Below the pieces are notes generated by a model. That model was given only the letters and a program-made list of their open reading frames with translations, did not search any database and was not told the DNA's origin. The position numbers and the translations under genes are program-made. 50,354 nucleotides of DNA from Gammaproteobacteria bacterium (GTDB taxonomy: Bacteria > Pseudomonadota > Gammaproteobacteria > Steroidobacterales > Woeseiaceae): assembly GCA_029863305.1 (NCBI GenBank), contig JAOTVR010000018.1, positions 1-50,354 on the forward strand, read 5' to 3'. Shown here piece by piece: positions 40,818-49,738 of this stretch (positions within the stretch are counted from its first letter, which is position 1; each line of letters starts with the position of its first letter).

Positions 40818-43276
40818 CAGTTAAACGGTGCGGCGCGGGCGATCAGTTCATCGAGGCCTGGCTCACTGGGATCCAGAGGCTTGCCCGGATGGATGCACTT
40901 GGCGGGACAGATTTCGGCTGCCGCCACGAGATCGGCATAGGAGCCGGCCCTGGGATCCTTGATGATCGCCTGCTTGTCGTCGTTGTACGCAAACATCATC
41001 TTGTTGATGCTCATGCAGTCGTCACAAGTCGTACACATCGCCGTGTCGAGCCAGGGTTCGTCGAAACTGATCTCCTCTTCGGCCTCTTCTGCTGCCTCGG
41101 GCTCCGGCTCAGGGGCCACCTCCTCAGCCGGGGCACCCGTCACTGCCGGCGCCGCGGCCGGCATCGAGGCCAGCGGACCGCCACCGGCGACCATGCCTGA
41201 CAGGTCGGCGCCCATCAGCACGTCGACGAGTTGTCCCATCGCCTCGCCGGCGGCTTCCGAGCGAGCACTTTCCAATTGCTCTTGGTGTTCTTTCAAAAGT
41301 TGTTCGCGTTCAGCGTCGATCGCCGCCTGTTGCTCCTGGATGATCCGGTCGATCGCCTGTTCGACGTAGAAGTTCTGGATTCCGGCCAGTTCCTGCAGCG
41401 TGTGCCAGTAATTCAGCCGGTCGCGACACGCGAATACGAGGGCGCGCGACACCACGAGCCGGAGAAGCACACCCTGATCGTCAATTGCCCAAATCGTCGG
41501 TACCAGGTGGTCGAGCCGTTCGTCCCCGGCCTGCAGATATTGATCGATCGGTACGAGGTCGTCGGACTCGAAGCCAGCGGGTACCGTTCGAAAGTGCTCG
41601 TGCAGTCCCGGCATCAACAGCGCGTAATCGGCGAACGTAAACGCAAGGTCCATCTCGGTAAGTTCGCCTTCGGCGTTGCGGTACTCGAGCTTCTCGACGG
41701 GCCAGTCGTTTTCGGCCTGCGGGTTGCCACCGAAGCTGACGCGCTCAGCAGCACGGTCACCGGCATCCGGATTGACGAGAATGAACGGGTGGGCGCGACT
41801 CTCCAGCGCGGCACTCGCGACGAACCAGGCATCGAGCAGCGGTTTCCTGGTTTTGGTCTGGGTCCCGCGATTTATCAGGTGCAAACTCGCGCGATTGCTG
41901 TCCAGCGCGCAGAGAAACCCCGCTAACAAGTCATCGTGGCGTGCGGCAGAGGTTTGCGCGACAACGACCTGGCGATGCCCAATGCCGAAGTAGGCGAGCT
42001 CGAATCGATACGAGTCGAAGGGGTCCTCGCCAGGTTTCGCGCCTGGATTATCGTAGGCACGGACCCAGCTGAGTATGTGTACCGGCATACGCGACCCGAG
42101 CAGATGCGAGAACGACGGCAGGCCGTCGCCCGCAAGGTAGTCCGCCGATACCAGCGCCACCACGCGGGTAACGAGCTGGATCTCTTCGTTCGAAAATACC
42201 TGCCAGTCGAAACTGGCGAACCAGGAGTCGTGTATTGCCGGATCGTAGTTGCCGTCGATTTCAAGTGCCGCGATTCGGAGCGCGGCAAACAAGCGTGCGA
42301 AGCGAGCGGCGTCGCGTTTGAAAACCTCGGCAGCCTTCGCACATGGGTCGTCGCTCTGAACCAGCTCCAGCTCGGGCAGCCTGGCGAACCAGGGATCGTC
42401 CAGTTGACCGACGAACCTGACCAGCACGGGGCCATCCTCCCAGTCCCGCAGGTCTTTGAGCGCGAGTTCGATTCTGCGGAGCCGCTCAGCCGGCATCTCC
42501 ATCGAGCCGTGGGTGCGCTGATCGAGTATTCCGGACAGTGCGTCGGCCTCGAAATGACGCGACCCCGGCCCGACGCGGCTCGTGACACTTCCGGGTTGGT
42601 TCGCGTCCGCTGACTTGGCCTTTTCGACATCCAGCAGCGATTGCAGTCCGTGAATGCGTTTGTCGATCTGCTGGCGAAGTTGCTTACGGCTTTGGCCATG
42701 GCGGTGTCGAATCGCATGCAACATCAGGTGCAGCGACACGCGCGGTCCGTAAGCGAGGAATTGCGCGCCCTCTGCTATCGTGTCCGCGAGTCTGTCGAGC
42801 TCGGCACCCAGTTTTTCCCGGTTCGCCGGATCCAGATCGAGTTGCTTCTGCAGTGCCGCCGCCGCCTTCGCAAACAACCCGGGGGCATCAACGGGATCAG
42901 GACCGTCCAGATGCTGCCGCAGATAGCGCTCTATCCACGGCAGATTATCCTTCAGAATCCTTGCGTCTTCGGCCGCGGGCGCGAGCGTGTCAAGTGCCTC
43001 GGCAAGCTGCTCGCTGGCAGGTCTTGCGAGTACCGGCAGGGTCTTGCCGTCAGGGGGAATCAGGTACAGCGGATACTGATAACGAATGGCAGACGCATCG
43101 CGGTACGGATTCAGCAGGGCAGGCAAAACCGCGCCAGCCGGTTTTGTGGTATTCGCCGCGGCCGCGGGTTCGCCATAGTGGAAACGGCGGAGCAGGTTGA
43201 TTACATCTGCGTCGGCACCCCCGTTTGTCCCGTCCGTGGCGAGCGTGTCGTCTTTATTTTCCGATACGGAGTTCAT
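40817..43276 (-). CDS. 819-aa ferredoxin-tailed protein, paralogous module to the NifJ-like protein
   Basis: Residues 1-330 are largely helical with no recognised family. Residues about 340-650 align in order with the C-terminal part of the 1459-aa protein. Examples are 'LLGSRMPVHILSWVRAYD' with 'LLNSGLPVKVLVLSELD', 'RQVVVAQTSAARHDDLL' with 'NAFVAQTSIADPVHLGE', 'RAHPFILVNPDAGDRA' with 'RALPLFRYDPNAEGVF', and 'LNYWHTLQELAGI' with 'LANWRTLQELAGI'. A Glu/Gln/Ala coiled coil and an Ala/Pro/Glu linker follow. The C-terminus is a ferredoxin-like domain 'CTTCDDCMSINKMMFAY' ... 'EICPAKCIHPG' with the four Cys for one 4Fe-4S cluster. It sits between korB and rnfB and probably passes electrons from one to the other; that is inference. 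Confidence 0.65.
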   Translation of the reverse strand: MNSVSENKDDTLATDGTNGGADADVINLLRRFHYGEPAAAANTTKPAGAVLPALLNPYRDASAIRYQYPLYLIPPDGKTLPVLARPASEQLAEALDTLAPAAEDARILKDNLPWIERYLRQHLDGPDPVDAPGLFAKAAAALQKQLDLDPANREKLGAELDRLADTIAEGAQFLAYGPRVSLHLMLHAIRHRHGQSRKQLRQQIDKRIHGLQSLLDVEKAKSADANQPGSVTSRVGPGSRHFEADALSGILDQRTHGSMEMPAERLRRIELALKDLRDWEDGPVLVRFVGQLDDPWFARLPELELVQSDDPCAKAAEVFKRDAARFARLFAALRIAALEIDGNYDPAIHDSWFASFDWQVFSNEEIQLVTRVVALVSADYLAGDGLPSFSHLLGSRMPVHILSWVRAYDNPGAKPGEDPFDSYRFELAYFGIGHRQVVVAQTSAARHDDLLAGFLCALDSNRASLHLINRGTQTKTRKPLLDAWFVASAALESRAHPFILVNPDAGDRAAERVSFGGNPQAENDWPVEKLEYRNAEGELTEMDLAFTFADYALLMPGLHEHFRTVPAGFESDDLVPIDQYLQAGDERLDHLVPTIWAIDDQGVLLRLVVSRALVFACRDRLNYWHTLQELAGIQNFYVEQAIDRIIQEQQAAIDAEREQLLKEHQEQLESARSEAAGEAMGQLVDVLMGADLSGMVAGGGPLASMPAAAPAVTGAPAEEVAPEPEPEAAEEAEEEISFDEPWLDTAMCTTCDDCMSINKMMFAYNDDKQAIIKDPRAGSYADLVAAAEICPAKCIHPGKPLDPSEPGLDELIARAAPFN

Positions 43277-43288
43277 TATTGCTCCGGG

Positions 43289-44242
43289 CTAGATCGCGAA
43301 GTGATCCAGTGCCTTGTTCATTCCCGCCAGTTTGTCATCGACGCTCATCCCCAGGCCGACCGAAGACATCAGGTCGTAGCGGGGCGCATCGGGATTGTGA
43401 TAGAGAATACCCAGCGGCAGGGCGGACTCGTCCTGCGCCAGCGCGCGGGCGGCAGCGAGATCCGACGGGTCATGCTCGGCGTGGTTCGGGAACAGTCGCT
43501 TGAGCGCATCGTCGACCTGCACACCTTTCTCGTGTGTGATCAGTTTCAGTCTCGCCGGATTATCCTGCAGGGACTTGCCAATCGATTCCACGTAAACCGG
43601 GCAGCGCTGGATAATCCGCACGAAGCTGGTGCCCTTGTGCTCGTGCGCCTTCTTGATCACCTCGTGCCGGAGCGGTGCGTTCCAGTCGACGATCTGGGCG
43701 ACAAAAGAGATATTGGTAACGCCAAGCGTCACGGACAGCGGATTCAGCGGGGGCAACAACGCGCCCGACGGATGGGTGTTGGTCGGCACATCCAGAGGCG
43801 TGGTCGGGGATGTTTGTTTCTTGGTCAGTCCGTAAATGCCGTTGTCGAATACCAGCAGCGTGATATCCATGTTGTAACGCAGGGCGTATATCCAGTGGGC
43901 GGCGCCAATCGAGAAACAGTCACCGTCGCCGGTTGCAACCCACACATCGAGGTCGGGGCGCCTCGACTTGATGCCGCATGCGACCGGCAACGCACGTCCG
44001 TGAAGGCCGTGAAACCCGTAGGTGTTCATGTAATGCGGCAGGCGGCTCGAGCAACCGATACCGGATACGGCTACCGTCTTCTCAGGCTTGATCTGGGCGT
44101 CCCGGCAGACCCGGTGTACCGCGGCCAGGATGCCATGGTCGCCACAGCCGGTGCACCAACGCGGCTCCGCACCGCAATAATCCTGTAACGTGAAATATCG
44201 ATCCTTGACCTCGAGGGACCAGTCACCTTTTAAGCCGAACAT
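43289..44242 (-). CDS. korB: 2-oxoacid:ferredoxin oxidoreductase beta subunit
   Basis: A protein of 317 residues. The thiamine site is intact: 'WVATGDGDCFSIGAAHW' and 'VFDNGIYGLTKKQTSPTTP'. The cysteines 'RWCTGCGDHG', 'SGIGCSSRLPHY' and 'IIQRCPVYVE' occupy the positions that bind the 4Fe-4S cluster in this family. It forms a complex with KorA to oxidise 2-oxoacids such as 2-oxoglutarate or pyruvate to acyl-CoA, reducing ferredoxin; the reverse reaction fixes CO2. The substrate cannot be fixed from sequence alone. Its ATG overlaps the korA stop by 13 bases, and the 819-aa gene follows after 12 bases. Confidence 0.94.
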   Translation of the reverse strand: MFGLKGDWSLEVKDRYFTLQDYCGAEPRWCTGCGDHGILAAVHRVCRDAQIKPEKTVAVSGIGCSSRLPHYMNTYGFHGLHGRALPVACGIKSRRPDLDVWVATGDGDCFSIGAAHWIYALRYNMDITLLVFDNGIYGLTKKQTSPTTPLDVPTNTHPSGALLPPLNPLSVTLGVTNISFVAQIVDWNAPLRHEVIKKAHEHKGTSFVRIIQRCPVYVESIGKSLQDNPARLKLITHEKGVQVDDALKRLFPNHAEHDPSDLAAARALAQDESALPLGILYHNPDAPRYDLMSSVGLGMSVDDKLAGMNKALDHFAI

Positions 44243-46386
44243 GCTTCTGCTCCTTCTGTCTCCGTGAGATTTGCGTCAATGACCCTGCCGATGGCGCCAG
44301 GCTGCAGCGGGTGACCCGGAACCTTGGACCAGCAGCCGATATCCATCAGCGTATGCGCCCGCAGTACGAGTGCAAGCTGCGAATAACGGCGGTTTTCCTC
44401 GTTGATCAGCGGCGCACCGGGATCGTCGCTGTAATTGATCTCGATGGTCATGACCTTCTTGAAGCGCGAAAAAATCTCCTTCAGGCCGGGCTCGAGGGGC
44501 GACAGAAATCTGAGATGCGTCGAGGACACTTTCTTTCCCTGTGCCCTCGCCAGATCGACCGCTTCCTCGATGGCCCCCAACGTCGAACCCCAACCGACGA
44601 TCAGCAGGTCCCCGCTGGGATCACCATGGATCTCGGGGGGCTTCATCGTTGCGCCGAGCGCCGTCAGCTTGCGGCTGCGCATATTCATGCCTTCCTGGTT
44701 CGACGCGGAGTCGTATGCGATCTTGCTGTCGCGGTTGTGTGCAAGGCCGGTCAGGATGTACTCGCCGCCGCGCATGCCCGGGATAGGCCTGTCTGACAGA
44801 CCTGTAGTCTCGTCCCAGTCGTATGGCGACACGTCCTCGTCCCAGGCCGACTGGTCCAGTGGTGCGGCAAACCACTCGTCAGTCACTTCGGGCCGTGCAA
44901 TCGGTTGAACGCCGGTGGCGAGATTCGCATCCGTCAACATGATCACCGGTGTGCGGAATGACTCGGCCAGCTTGCGCGCCATGACGACGAAGTGGAAACA
45001 CTCCGAAATCGTGGCCGCAGCAATAACGATTTTGGGTGAGTCACCCGGCGCGCCATAGAGGCTCGCAAGCAGGTCTCCCTGTTCGACTTTGGTCGGAAGA
45101 CCGGTAGACGGGCTGCCGCGCTGCACGTCGATAATCACGAGCGGGACCTCGGCCATGACCGCGAGGCCGATCATCTCGGTCTTCAACGCCATGCCGGGGC
45201 CGGATGTGATCGTACAGGCTGTCTTGCCGGCATAGGACGCACCGATCGCAAACCCGATCGCCGCGATCTCATCCTCGGCCTGGTGGACGAAACCACCGGT
45301 CAAACGAAAATCTTCGGCAAGATAGTGAGACGCCGAAGTTGCCGGCGTGATCGGATACATCGCGACCATCTCTATGCCGGCAGCCATGACCCCCAATCCG
45401 GCTGCCGTATTGCCATTGATAACCACGGCCGACTCCATGCGATATTCCTCGGCCGTGGGGATTTCGATTTCGTAGTCCAGGTTTTCGCGCGCAAAAGCGT
45501 AGCCGGCGTCGAACAAGGCATGGTTAATCTCGATGACCTTCTCGCTTTTTCGTCTGAACGTATTCGCGATTTCATTCTTGGCCATGTCGGTATCGCGGGA
45601 AAGAATTCGGCAGAGCATCCCGAGCACGAACATGTTTTTGCCTTTGCGAGGGTCGGGTACGAGTTTGAGACATTCCTTCTGGATCGGCAGTTCGTGCACG
45701 ACCAGTCCCTGCGCGCCGAAATCGGCGAGCGCCTCCTGATACTGCTTGCGGATCTTTTCATCGGGATCTTCGGCCCACATGCTCTCAAGTAAAACGATCG
45801 TGCCTTTTTTGTAAGCGCCGTTATCGATGCGGGAATAAAGCACCTGCTCGTTAAACGCGACGACCATGTCGGCTTCGTTGCCCATGTTGGTCACTTCTTT
45901 CGATCCTACGCGAACGCGAATGCCGCTGGCGCCCTGACGTTCTCGCGCGGGCGGCTGGATCTCGGCCGGTATGATCTCTACCGTCCAGACACCGTTACCC
46001 ATCTTGCCGCTCACCAGCCCCAGTACCTGTCCACATTTCTGCGCACCCTCTCCGGAATCGCTGACGATTTCGACGATGTACTGGTCCAGCTGGCGAAGAC
46101 CATGCTGCGTTTCCCCGGATCCATCCTGGTCTTTGGCCAGGGGCGCAACGGTACCGGAGCGCTGACTGGCCTGTTCGGCACGAATCTTTTCGATTTCATC
46201 GCGAAATTCCTGGATGGCGGCCCAGCGCGCCTCCCGAGCCGCTTCGATGTCGTGCGTATGCAGCGAGCGCCGCATGTCGTAGCCGAGAATGTCACGAAGC
46301 GGCCGCGGCACGGCGAGCTTCACCCACCAGGTATTATCCCGCTTGAACAAGTACTTGGTGTCGCCTGCGATCTGTGAATTTGTCAT
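44230..46386 (-). CDS. korA: 2-oxoacid:ferredoxin oxidoreductase gamma-alpha subunit with N-terminal recombinase-type domain
   Basis: A protein of 718 residues. Residues about 9-70 ('YLFKRDNTWWVKLAVPRPL', 'RRSLHTHDIEAAREARWAAI') match the DUF6538 N-terminal domain otherwise found on tyrosine recombinases. After a polar linker (70-98) comes the gamma domain ('IVEIVSDSGEGAQKCGQVLG', 'ADMVVAFNEQ'). The alpha domain follows with the catalytic 'MYPITPATSASHYLAE' near 345 and 'DEIAAIGFAIGASYAGK'. A normal gamma-alpha fusion is about 620 residues, so the N-terminal part is extra. The frame is continuous with no sign of a sequencing frameshift. ATG 46386 has 'cagggacc' upstream. It is the first gene of the OFOR-Rnf operon. 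Confidence 0.9.
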   Translation of the reverse strand: MTNSQIAGDTKYLFKRDNTWWVKLAVPRPLRDILGYDMRRSLHTHDIEAAREARWAAIQEFRDEIEKIRAEQASQRSGTVAPLAKDQDGSGETQHGLRQLDQYIVEIVSDSGEGAQKCGQVLGLVSGKMGNGVWTVEIIPAEIQPPARERQGASGIRVRVGSKEVTNMGNEADMVVAFNEQVLYSRIDNGAYKKGTIVLLESMWAEDPDEKIRKQYQEALADFGAQGLVVHELPIQKECLKLVPDPRKGKNMFVLGMLCRILSRDTDMAKNEIANTFRRKSEKVIEINHALFDAGYAFARENLDYEIEIPTAEEYRMESAVVINGNTAAGLGVMAAGIEMVAMYPITPATSASHYLAEDFRLTGGFVHQAEDEIAAIGFAIGASYAGKTACTITSGPGMALKTEMIGLAVMAEVPLVIIDVQRGSPSTGLPTKVEQGDLLASLYGAPGDSPKIVIAAATISECFHFVVMARKLAESFRTPVIMLTDANLATGVQPIARPEVTDEWFAAPLDQSAWDEDVSPYDWDETTGLSDRPIPGMRGGEYILTGLAHNRDSKIAYDSASNQEGMNMRSRKLTALGATMKPPEIHGDPSGDLLIVGWGSTLGAIEEAVDLARAQGKKVSSTHLRFLSPLEPGLKEIFSRFKKVMTIEINYSDDPGAPLINEENRRYSQLALVLRAHTLMDIGCWSKVPGHPLQPGAIGRVIDANLTETEGAEACSA

Positions 46387-46574
46387 GCTCTGGTCCCTGC
46401 CGTACCTGCTGTTGAAAAACTGTACCTTTTCGCTCGTGGGGCGTTTATTGCATGGGGTCTGAGGCAAGTAAATAGGTATAAACATCCGTGCTATAGGTGC
46501 TTGTTCGCGAGTGTTTTCTGCGCTTCGGCAAACGCTTGACAGGTGCCCGGGCCTGCCGCCAGGCCGGCGACCGG

Positions 46575-47849
46575 CTACAGGCGATCCCTGATCTGGTAGT
46601 ACAGTATGCCGAGCGCAACCATGGGTTTGCTCAGCATATGCGCGCCCGGAACGGTAACCGGTCTGATGTTCGCGAACAGGTCAAATTGTTCCAGGGTCCC
46701 ACCGATTGCGTCCGCCATGATGCGGCCGGCCAGGTGTGTGACATTGACGCCGTGGCCCGAGTAGCCCTGGCAGTAGAAGACGTTGGGGGAAACTCGACCG
46801 AGCAGTGGCACCCTGTTGATCGGAACGCCGATGCTGCCGCCCCAGGCGTAGTCGATCGCGACACTGGCCAGTTGTGGATAAATCTTCAGCATTCTCGGCC
46901 GCAGGTTCTTTCTTATGATCTGCGGATCACTGCCGAAATAGTTGCAGCGGCCACCGAACAACAGCCGCTTGTCAGCGCTGAGGCGAAAATACTCCAGCAC
47001 GAAATTCGGGTCACAAACGGCGAGGTCGCGCGGATTGATGGTTGCGACAACTTCCTCGCGAAGCGGCTCCGTTGCAATGATGAAGCTGTTCACGGGGAAC
47101 ATGATGCCGCGCAGCTTCCGTTCCAGCGCGTGATACGCATTGCCCGCAATGACAACGGCGTCGGCTGATACGTGACCCTGTTCAGTGAGGACTTTTGCCT
47201 TTGCGCCATGCTCGATGTTCAGGACCGGCGATTGTTCGTAGATTCTCGCCCCAAGTGAAACCGCGGCCCTGGCTTCAGCCACACACATTTTCAGCGGGTG
47301 CAGATGGCCGTTGCCCATGTTCAACAGTGCGCCGATATACGCGTCCGTGCCGATCGTCTCCCGCGTCTCGTCGCGCGACAGCATCCTGATTTCATGGGGA
47401 AAGTCGTAACTTTGCAGCTCGTGATAGTCGGCTTCGAATTGCCGCAGGTGCCGCCGCTTGATCGCGACGTCGAGGTAGCCGAACTTCAGGTCACACTGAA
47501 TCGCGTATTTTTCCACGCGCTCGCGAATGATTTCATGACCGGCCCAACGCAAATCGCGAATAATTTCCCTGCCGTCCGCACCAATGTGATCTGCAATTTT
47601 TTTCTCGCCGGAGATACCGCCGATAATCTGTCCGCCGTTACGGCCTGATGCCCCCCAGCCGATCTTGTTCGCCTCGACGACATGCACGTCGTAACCGCGC
47701 TCGGCCAGGTGCAACGCGGTTGAGATCCCGGTAAAGCCGGCACCGATAACGCAGACATCGGCGGTTTGTGCTCCGACCAACGGCGCAAAGTCTGTCACGT
47801 CGTTGACGGTAGCTGCGTAGTAGGAGCCGGTGTGCACTTGTGTTTTCAT
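46575..47849 (-). CDS. FAD-dependent oxidoreductase, gamma-glutamylputrescine oxidase-like
   Basis: A protein of 424 residues. The N-terminus 'TGSYYAATVNDVTDFAPL' followed by the FAD-binding 'DVCVIGAGFTGISTALHLAE' and 'EANKIGWGASGRNGGQIIGG' is typical of the DadA/PuuB (OrdL) amine oxidase group. Late motifs 'RVPLLGRVSPNVFYCQGYSG' and 'HGVNVTHLAGRIMADAI' support this. Substrate is probably a polyamine conjugate or related secondary amine, but no puu genes are adjacent. It is divergent from the GMC gene at 47905, and its stop lies 188 bases from the korA start on the same strand. It is separate from the operon, though possibly read into it. Confidence 0.9.
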   Translation of the reverse strand: MKTQVHTGSYYAATVNDVTDFAPLVGAQTADVCVIGAGFTGISTALHLAERGYDVHVVEANKIGWGASGRNGGQIIGGISGEKKIADHIGADGREIIRDLRWAGHEIIRERVEKYAIQCDLKFGYLDVAIKRRHLRQFEADYHELQSYDFPHEIRMLSRDETRETIGTDAYIGALLNMGNGHLHPLKMCVAEARAAVSLGARIYEQSPVLNIEHGAKAKVLTEQGHVSADAVVIAGNAYHALERKLRGIMFPVNSFIIATEPLREEVVATINPRDLAVCDPNFVLEYFRLSADKRLLFGGRCNYFGSDPQIIRKNLRPRMLKIYPQLASVAIDYAWGGSIGVPINRVPLLGRVSPNVFYCQGYSGHGVNVTHLAGRIMADAIGGTLEQFDLFANIRPVTVPGAHMLSKPMVALGILYYQIRDRL

Positions 47850-47904
47850 GTCTTCGACAGATTACCATCGGAATTCCCGAAAAATAATCGAGCGGAAAAC
47901 AATC

Positions 47905-49596
47905 GTGGACTATGACTGGCTAATAATCGGCTCGGGATTTGGTGGCAGCATATCGGCGCTGCGCCTGTCCGAGAAAGGCTACAAGGTCGGCGTCATTGAA
48001 GCAGGACGTCGCTTTGAGGATGAGGACTTCGCCGAGTCCGGCTGGCAACTGAACCGTTACCTGTGGGCGCCATTGCTCGGCTTGCGCGGCATCATGCGCA
48101 TGACGCCCTTTAAGGACGTTTTTATCGCCAGCGGGGCCGGGGTTGGCGGGGGTAGCATTGTGTATGCCAACACCTTGTATCGCGCGAAACAGGAATTTTT
48201 CCAAAATCCGCAATGGGCTGCGCTCGGCGACTGGGAACAGGAACTCGATCAACCGTATGCCGTCGCCGAGCAAATGCTTGGCGTCAACACGGTTCCGTTC
48301 GACAGTCCGGGGGACAAACTGCTGCGGGATTACGCCGCCAGTATCGGCAGGGAGGACTCGTTTCGGCGGACACCCGTCGCTTGTTACTTTGGCGAGCCCG
48401 GCAAAACAGTTTCCGATCCGTACTTTGGCGGCGAGGGCCCGGATCGAACAGGTTGCATCCGATGTGGCGCCTGCATGGTGGGGTGTCGCGTCGGCGCCAA
48501 GAACACGTTGATGAAGAATTACCTCTGGTTCGCGGAGAAAAACGGCGCTGTCATATTGCCGGACCGACAGGTTACCGATATCCGGCCGCTGGGTGCTGCT
48601 GATGGCAGCGACGGATACGAACTTTCCATGCGGTCGCCGGGCTTGTTTCGTTCGGGAAAGAAGACGCTCACGGCTCGCGGCGTGATCGTCTCAGCTGGCG
48701 CACTGGGGACGAACCGGTTGCTGGCCAGCTGTAAACATGGTGGTTCGCTGCCCAATATCAGCGACCGGCTCGGACAGCTTGTACGCACCAACAGTGAATC
48801 GGTCCTGGCCGTCAGCTTGCCTGACGATGCACTCGAAACCTGGCGGAGCGTGGCGATCAGCTCGAGCATCCATACTGACAAGGATACACATATTGAACTT
48901 GTTTCCTACGGCGAGAAAGGTGATGTGATGAACTTCTTCTTTACGCTGATTACTGGTGATGGCACACGCTGGACCCGCGTGTTCTGCCTGTTCGGCAACA
49001 TACTGCGTCACCCAATCAATTTTCTGAAAACGCTTTGGCCGTTTGGCTGGTCGCGAAAGACCGTGGTGCTGCTGGTCATGCAAAGCCTGGACAACGCGAT
49101 TTCCTTCCGAGCGAAAAGGCCCTGGTTCGGCAAAGGCGTTCGGCTTGGCACGGAACAGGACCTGGAAAAGCCGAATCCCACCTACATCGATGCCGGCAAT
49201 AAAGCGGCCGAATGGATCGCAGAGCAAACCGGCGGGGTTGCTCAAAGTATGTTACTCGAGGCGGTTGCGAACATCCCAACGACCGCGCACATCCTCGGTG
49301 GTGCAGCGATCGGCAGCGACGCGACACGCGGCGTCGTCGACGCGGATCACCATGTGTTCGGTTATGAGAACCTGATCATCTGCGATGGCTCGGTGGTACC
49401 GGCAAATCCCGGTGTCAACCCATCCCTGACGATCAGCGCAATGACCGAGCGTGCGATGTCGAAGATACCCGCCAGGACCACCGAGGATATTGCAGCGCCC
49501 GCACAGGCAGCTCGAGCGCGTGTATCTGTTGCAGCCGATGCGTTAAATCGCGAAGGCCCTGGCCGGCTCCCCTCCGTCGGCGGAAACAACTTGTAA
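47905..49596 (+). CDS. GMC-type oxidoreductase with internal Cys cluster, cholesterol-oxidase-like
   Basis: A protein of 563 residues starting at GTG 47905 (VDYDWLIIGSGFGGSISALR). An upstream ATG at 47848 would overlap the divergent gene. The FAD-binding motif 'GSGFGGS' opens the protein, 'GAGVGGGSIVYANTLYR' follows, and the GMC C-terminal motif 'VPANPGVNPSLTISAMTERA' closes it. Between them 'GCIRCGACMVGCRVGAKNTL' has a CxxCxxCxxxC ferredoxin-like spacing, common in the cholesterol-oxidase-like GMC subgroup and possibly binding an iron-sulfur cluster. Substrate is likely a sterol or other hydrophobic alcohol; that is inference. A gcgga sequence before the GTG may be the ribosome binding site. 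Confidence 0.87.
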   Translation: MDYDWLIIGSGFGGSISALRLSEKGYKVGVIEAGRRFEDEDFAESGWQLNRYLWAPLLGLRGIMRMTPFKDVFIASGAGVGGGSIVYANTLYRAKQEFFQNPQWAALGDWEQELDQPYAVAEQMLGVNTVPFDSPGDKLLRDYAASIGREDSFRRTPVACYFGEPGKTVSDPYFGGEGPDRTGCIRCGACMVGCRVGAKNTLMKNYLWFAEKNGAVILPDRQVTDIRPLGAADGSDGYELSMRSPGLFRSGKKTLTARGVIVSAGALGTNRLLASCKHGGSLPNISDRLGQLVRTNSESVLAVSLPDDALETWRSVAISSSIHTDKDTHIELVSYGEKGDVMNFFFTLITGDGTRWTRVFCLFGNILRHPINFLKTLWPFGWSRKTVVLLVMQSLDNAISFRAKRPWFGKGVRLGTEQDLEKPNPTYIDAGNKAAEWIAEQTGGVAQSMLLEAVANIPTTAHILGGAAIGSDATRGVVDADHHVFGYENLIICDGSVVPANPGVNPSLTISAMTERAMSKIPARTTEDIAAPAQAARARVSVAADALNREGPGRLPSVGGNNL

Positions 49597-49738
49597 CAAT
49601 TTTGCAGGTTTCGGAAATCACCCCGAAACACTGCTGTCGGACACTGATCATCAAGGATCGACAGGCTCCGCACTCGCTTGGCACAGACAGTCTGGAGACA
49701 TGCGATCAGGTTCGAAACGACATGAGGAGGAACAGGTG

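Noticed and set aside
39546-40940. 464-codon plus-strand frame across rnfB and the NifJ-like gene
   Set aside because: Arginine/proline-rich shadow of strongly recognisable minus-strand genes.
42641-44188. 515-codon plus-strand frame opposite korB and the 819-aa gene
   Set aside because: Antisense shadow; the minus-strand proteins carry catalytic and cluster motifs.
46387-46574. Promoter for the OFOR-Rnf operon
   Set aside because: Several AT-rich hexamers are present but none has a matching -35 at the right distance, so no site is claimed.
49608-49629. Seven-base hairpin (gtttcgg/ccgaaac) after the GMC gene as a terminator
   Set aside because: Short stem and no T-tract; too weak to call.
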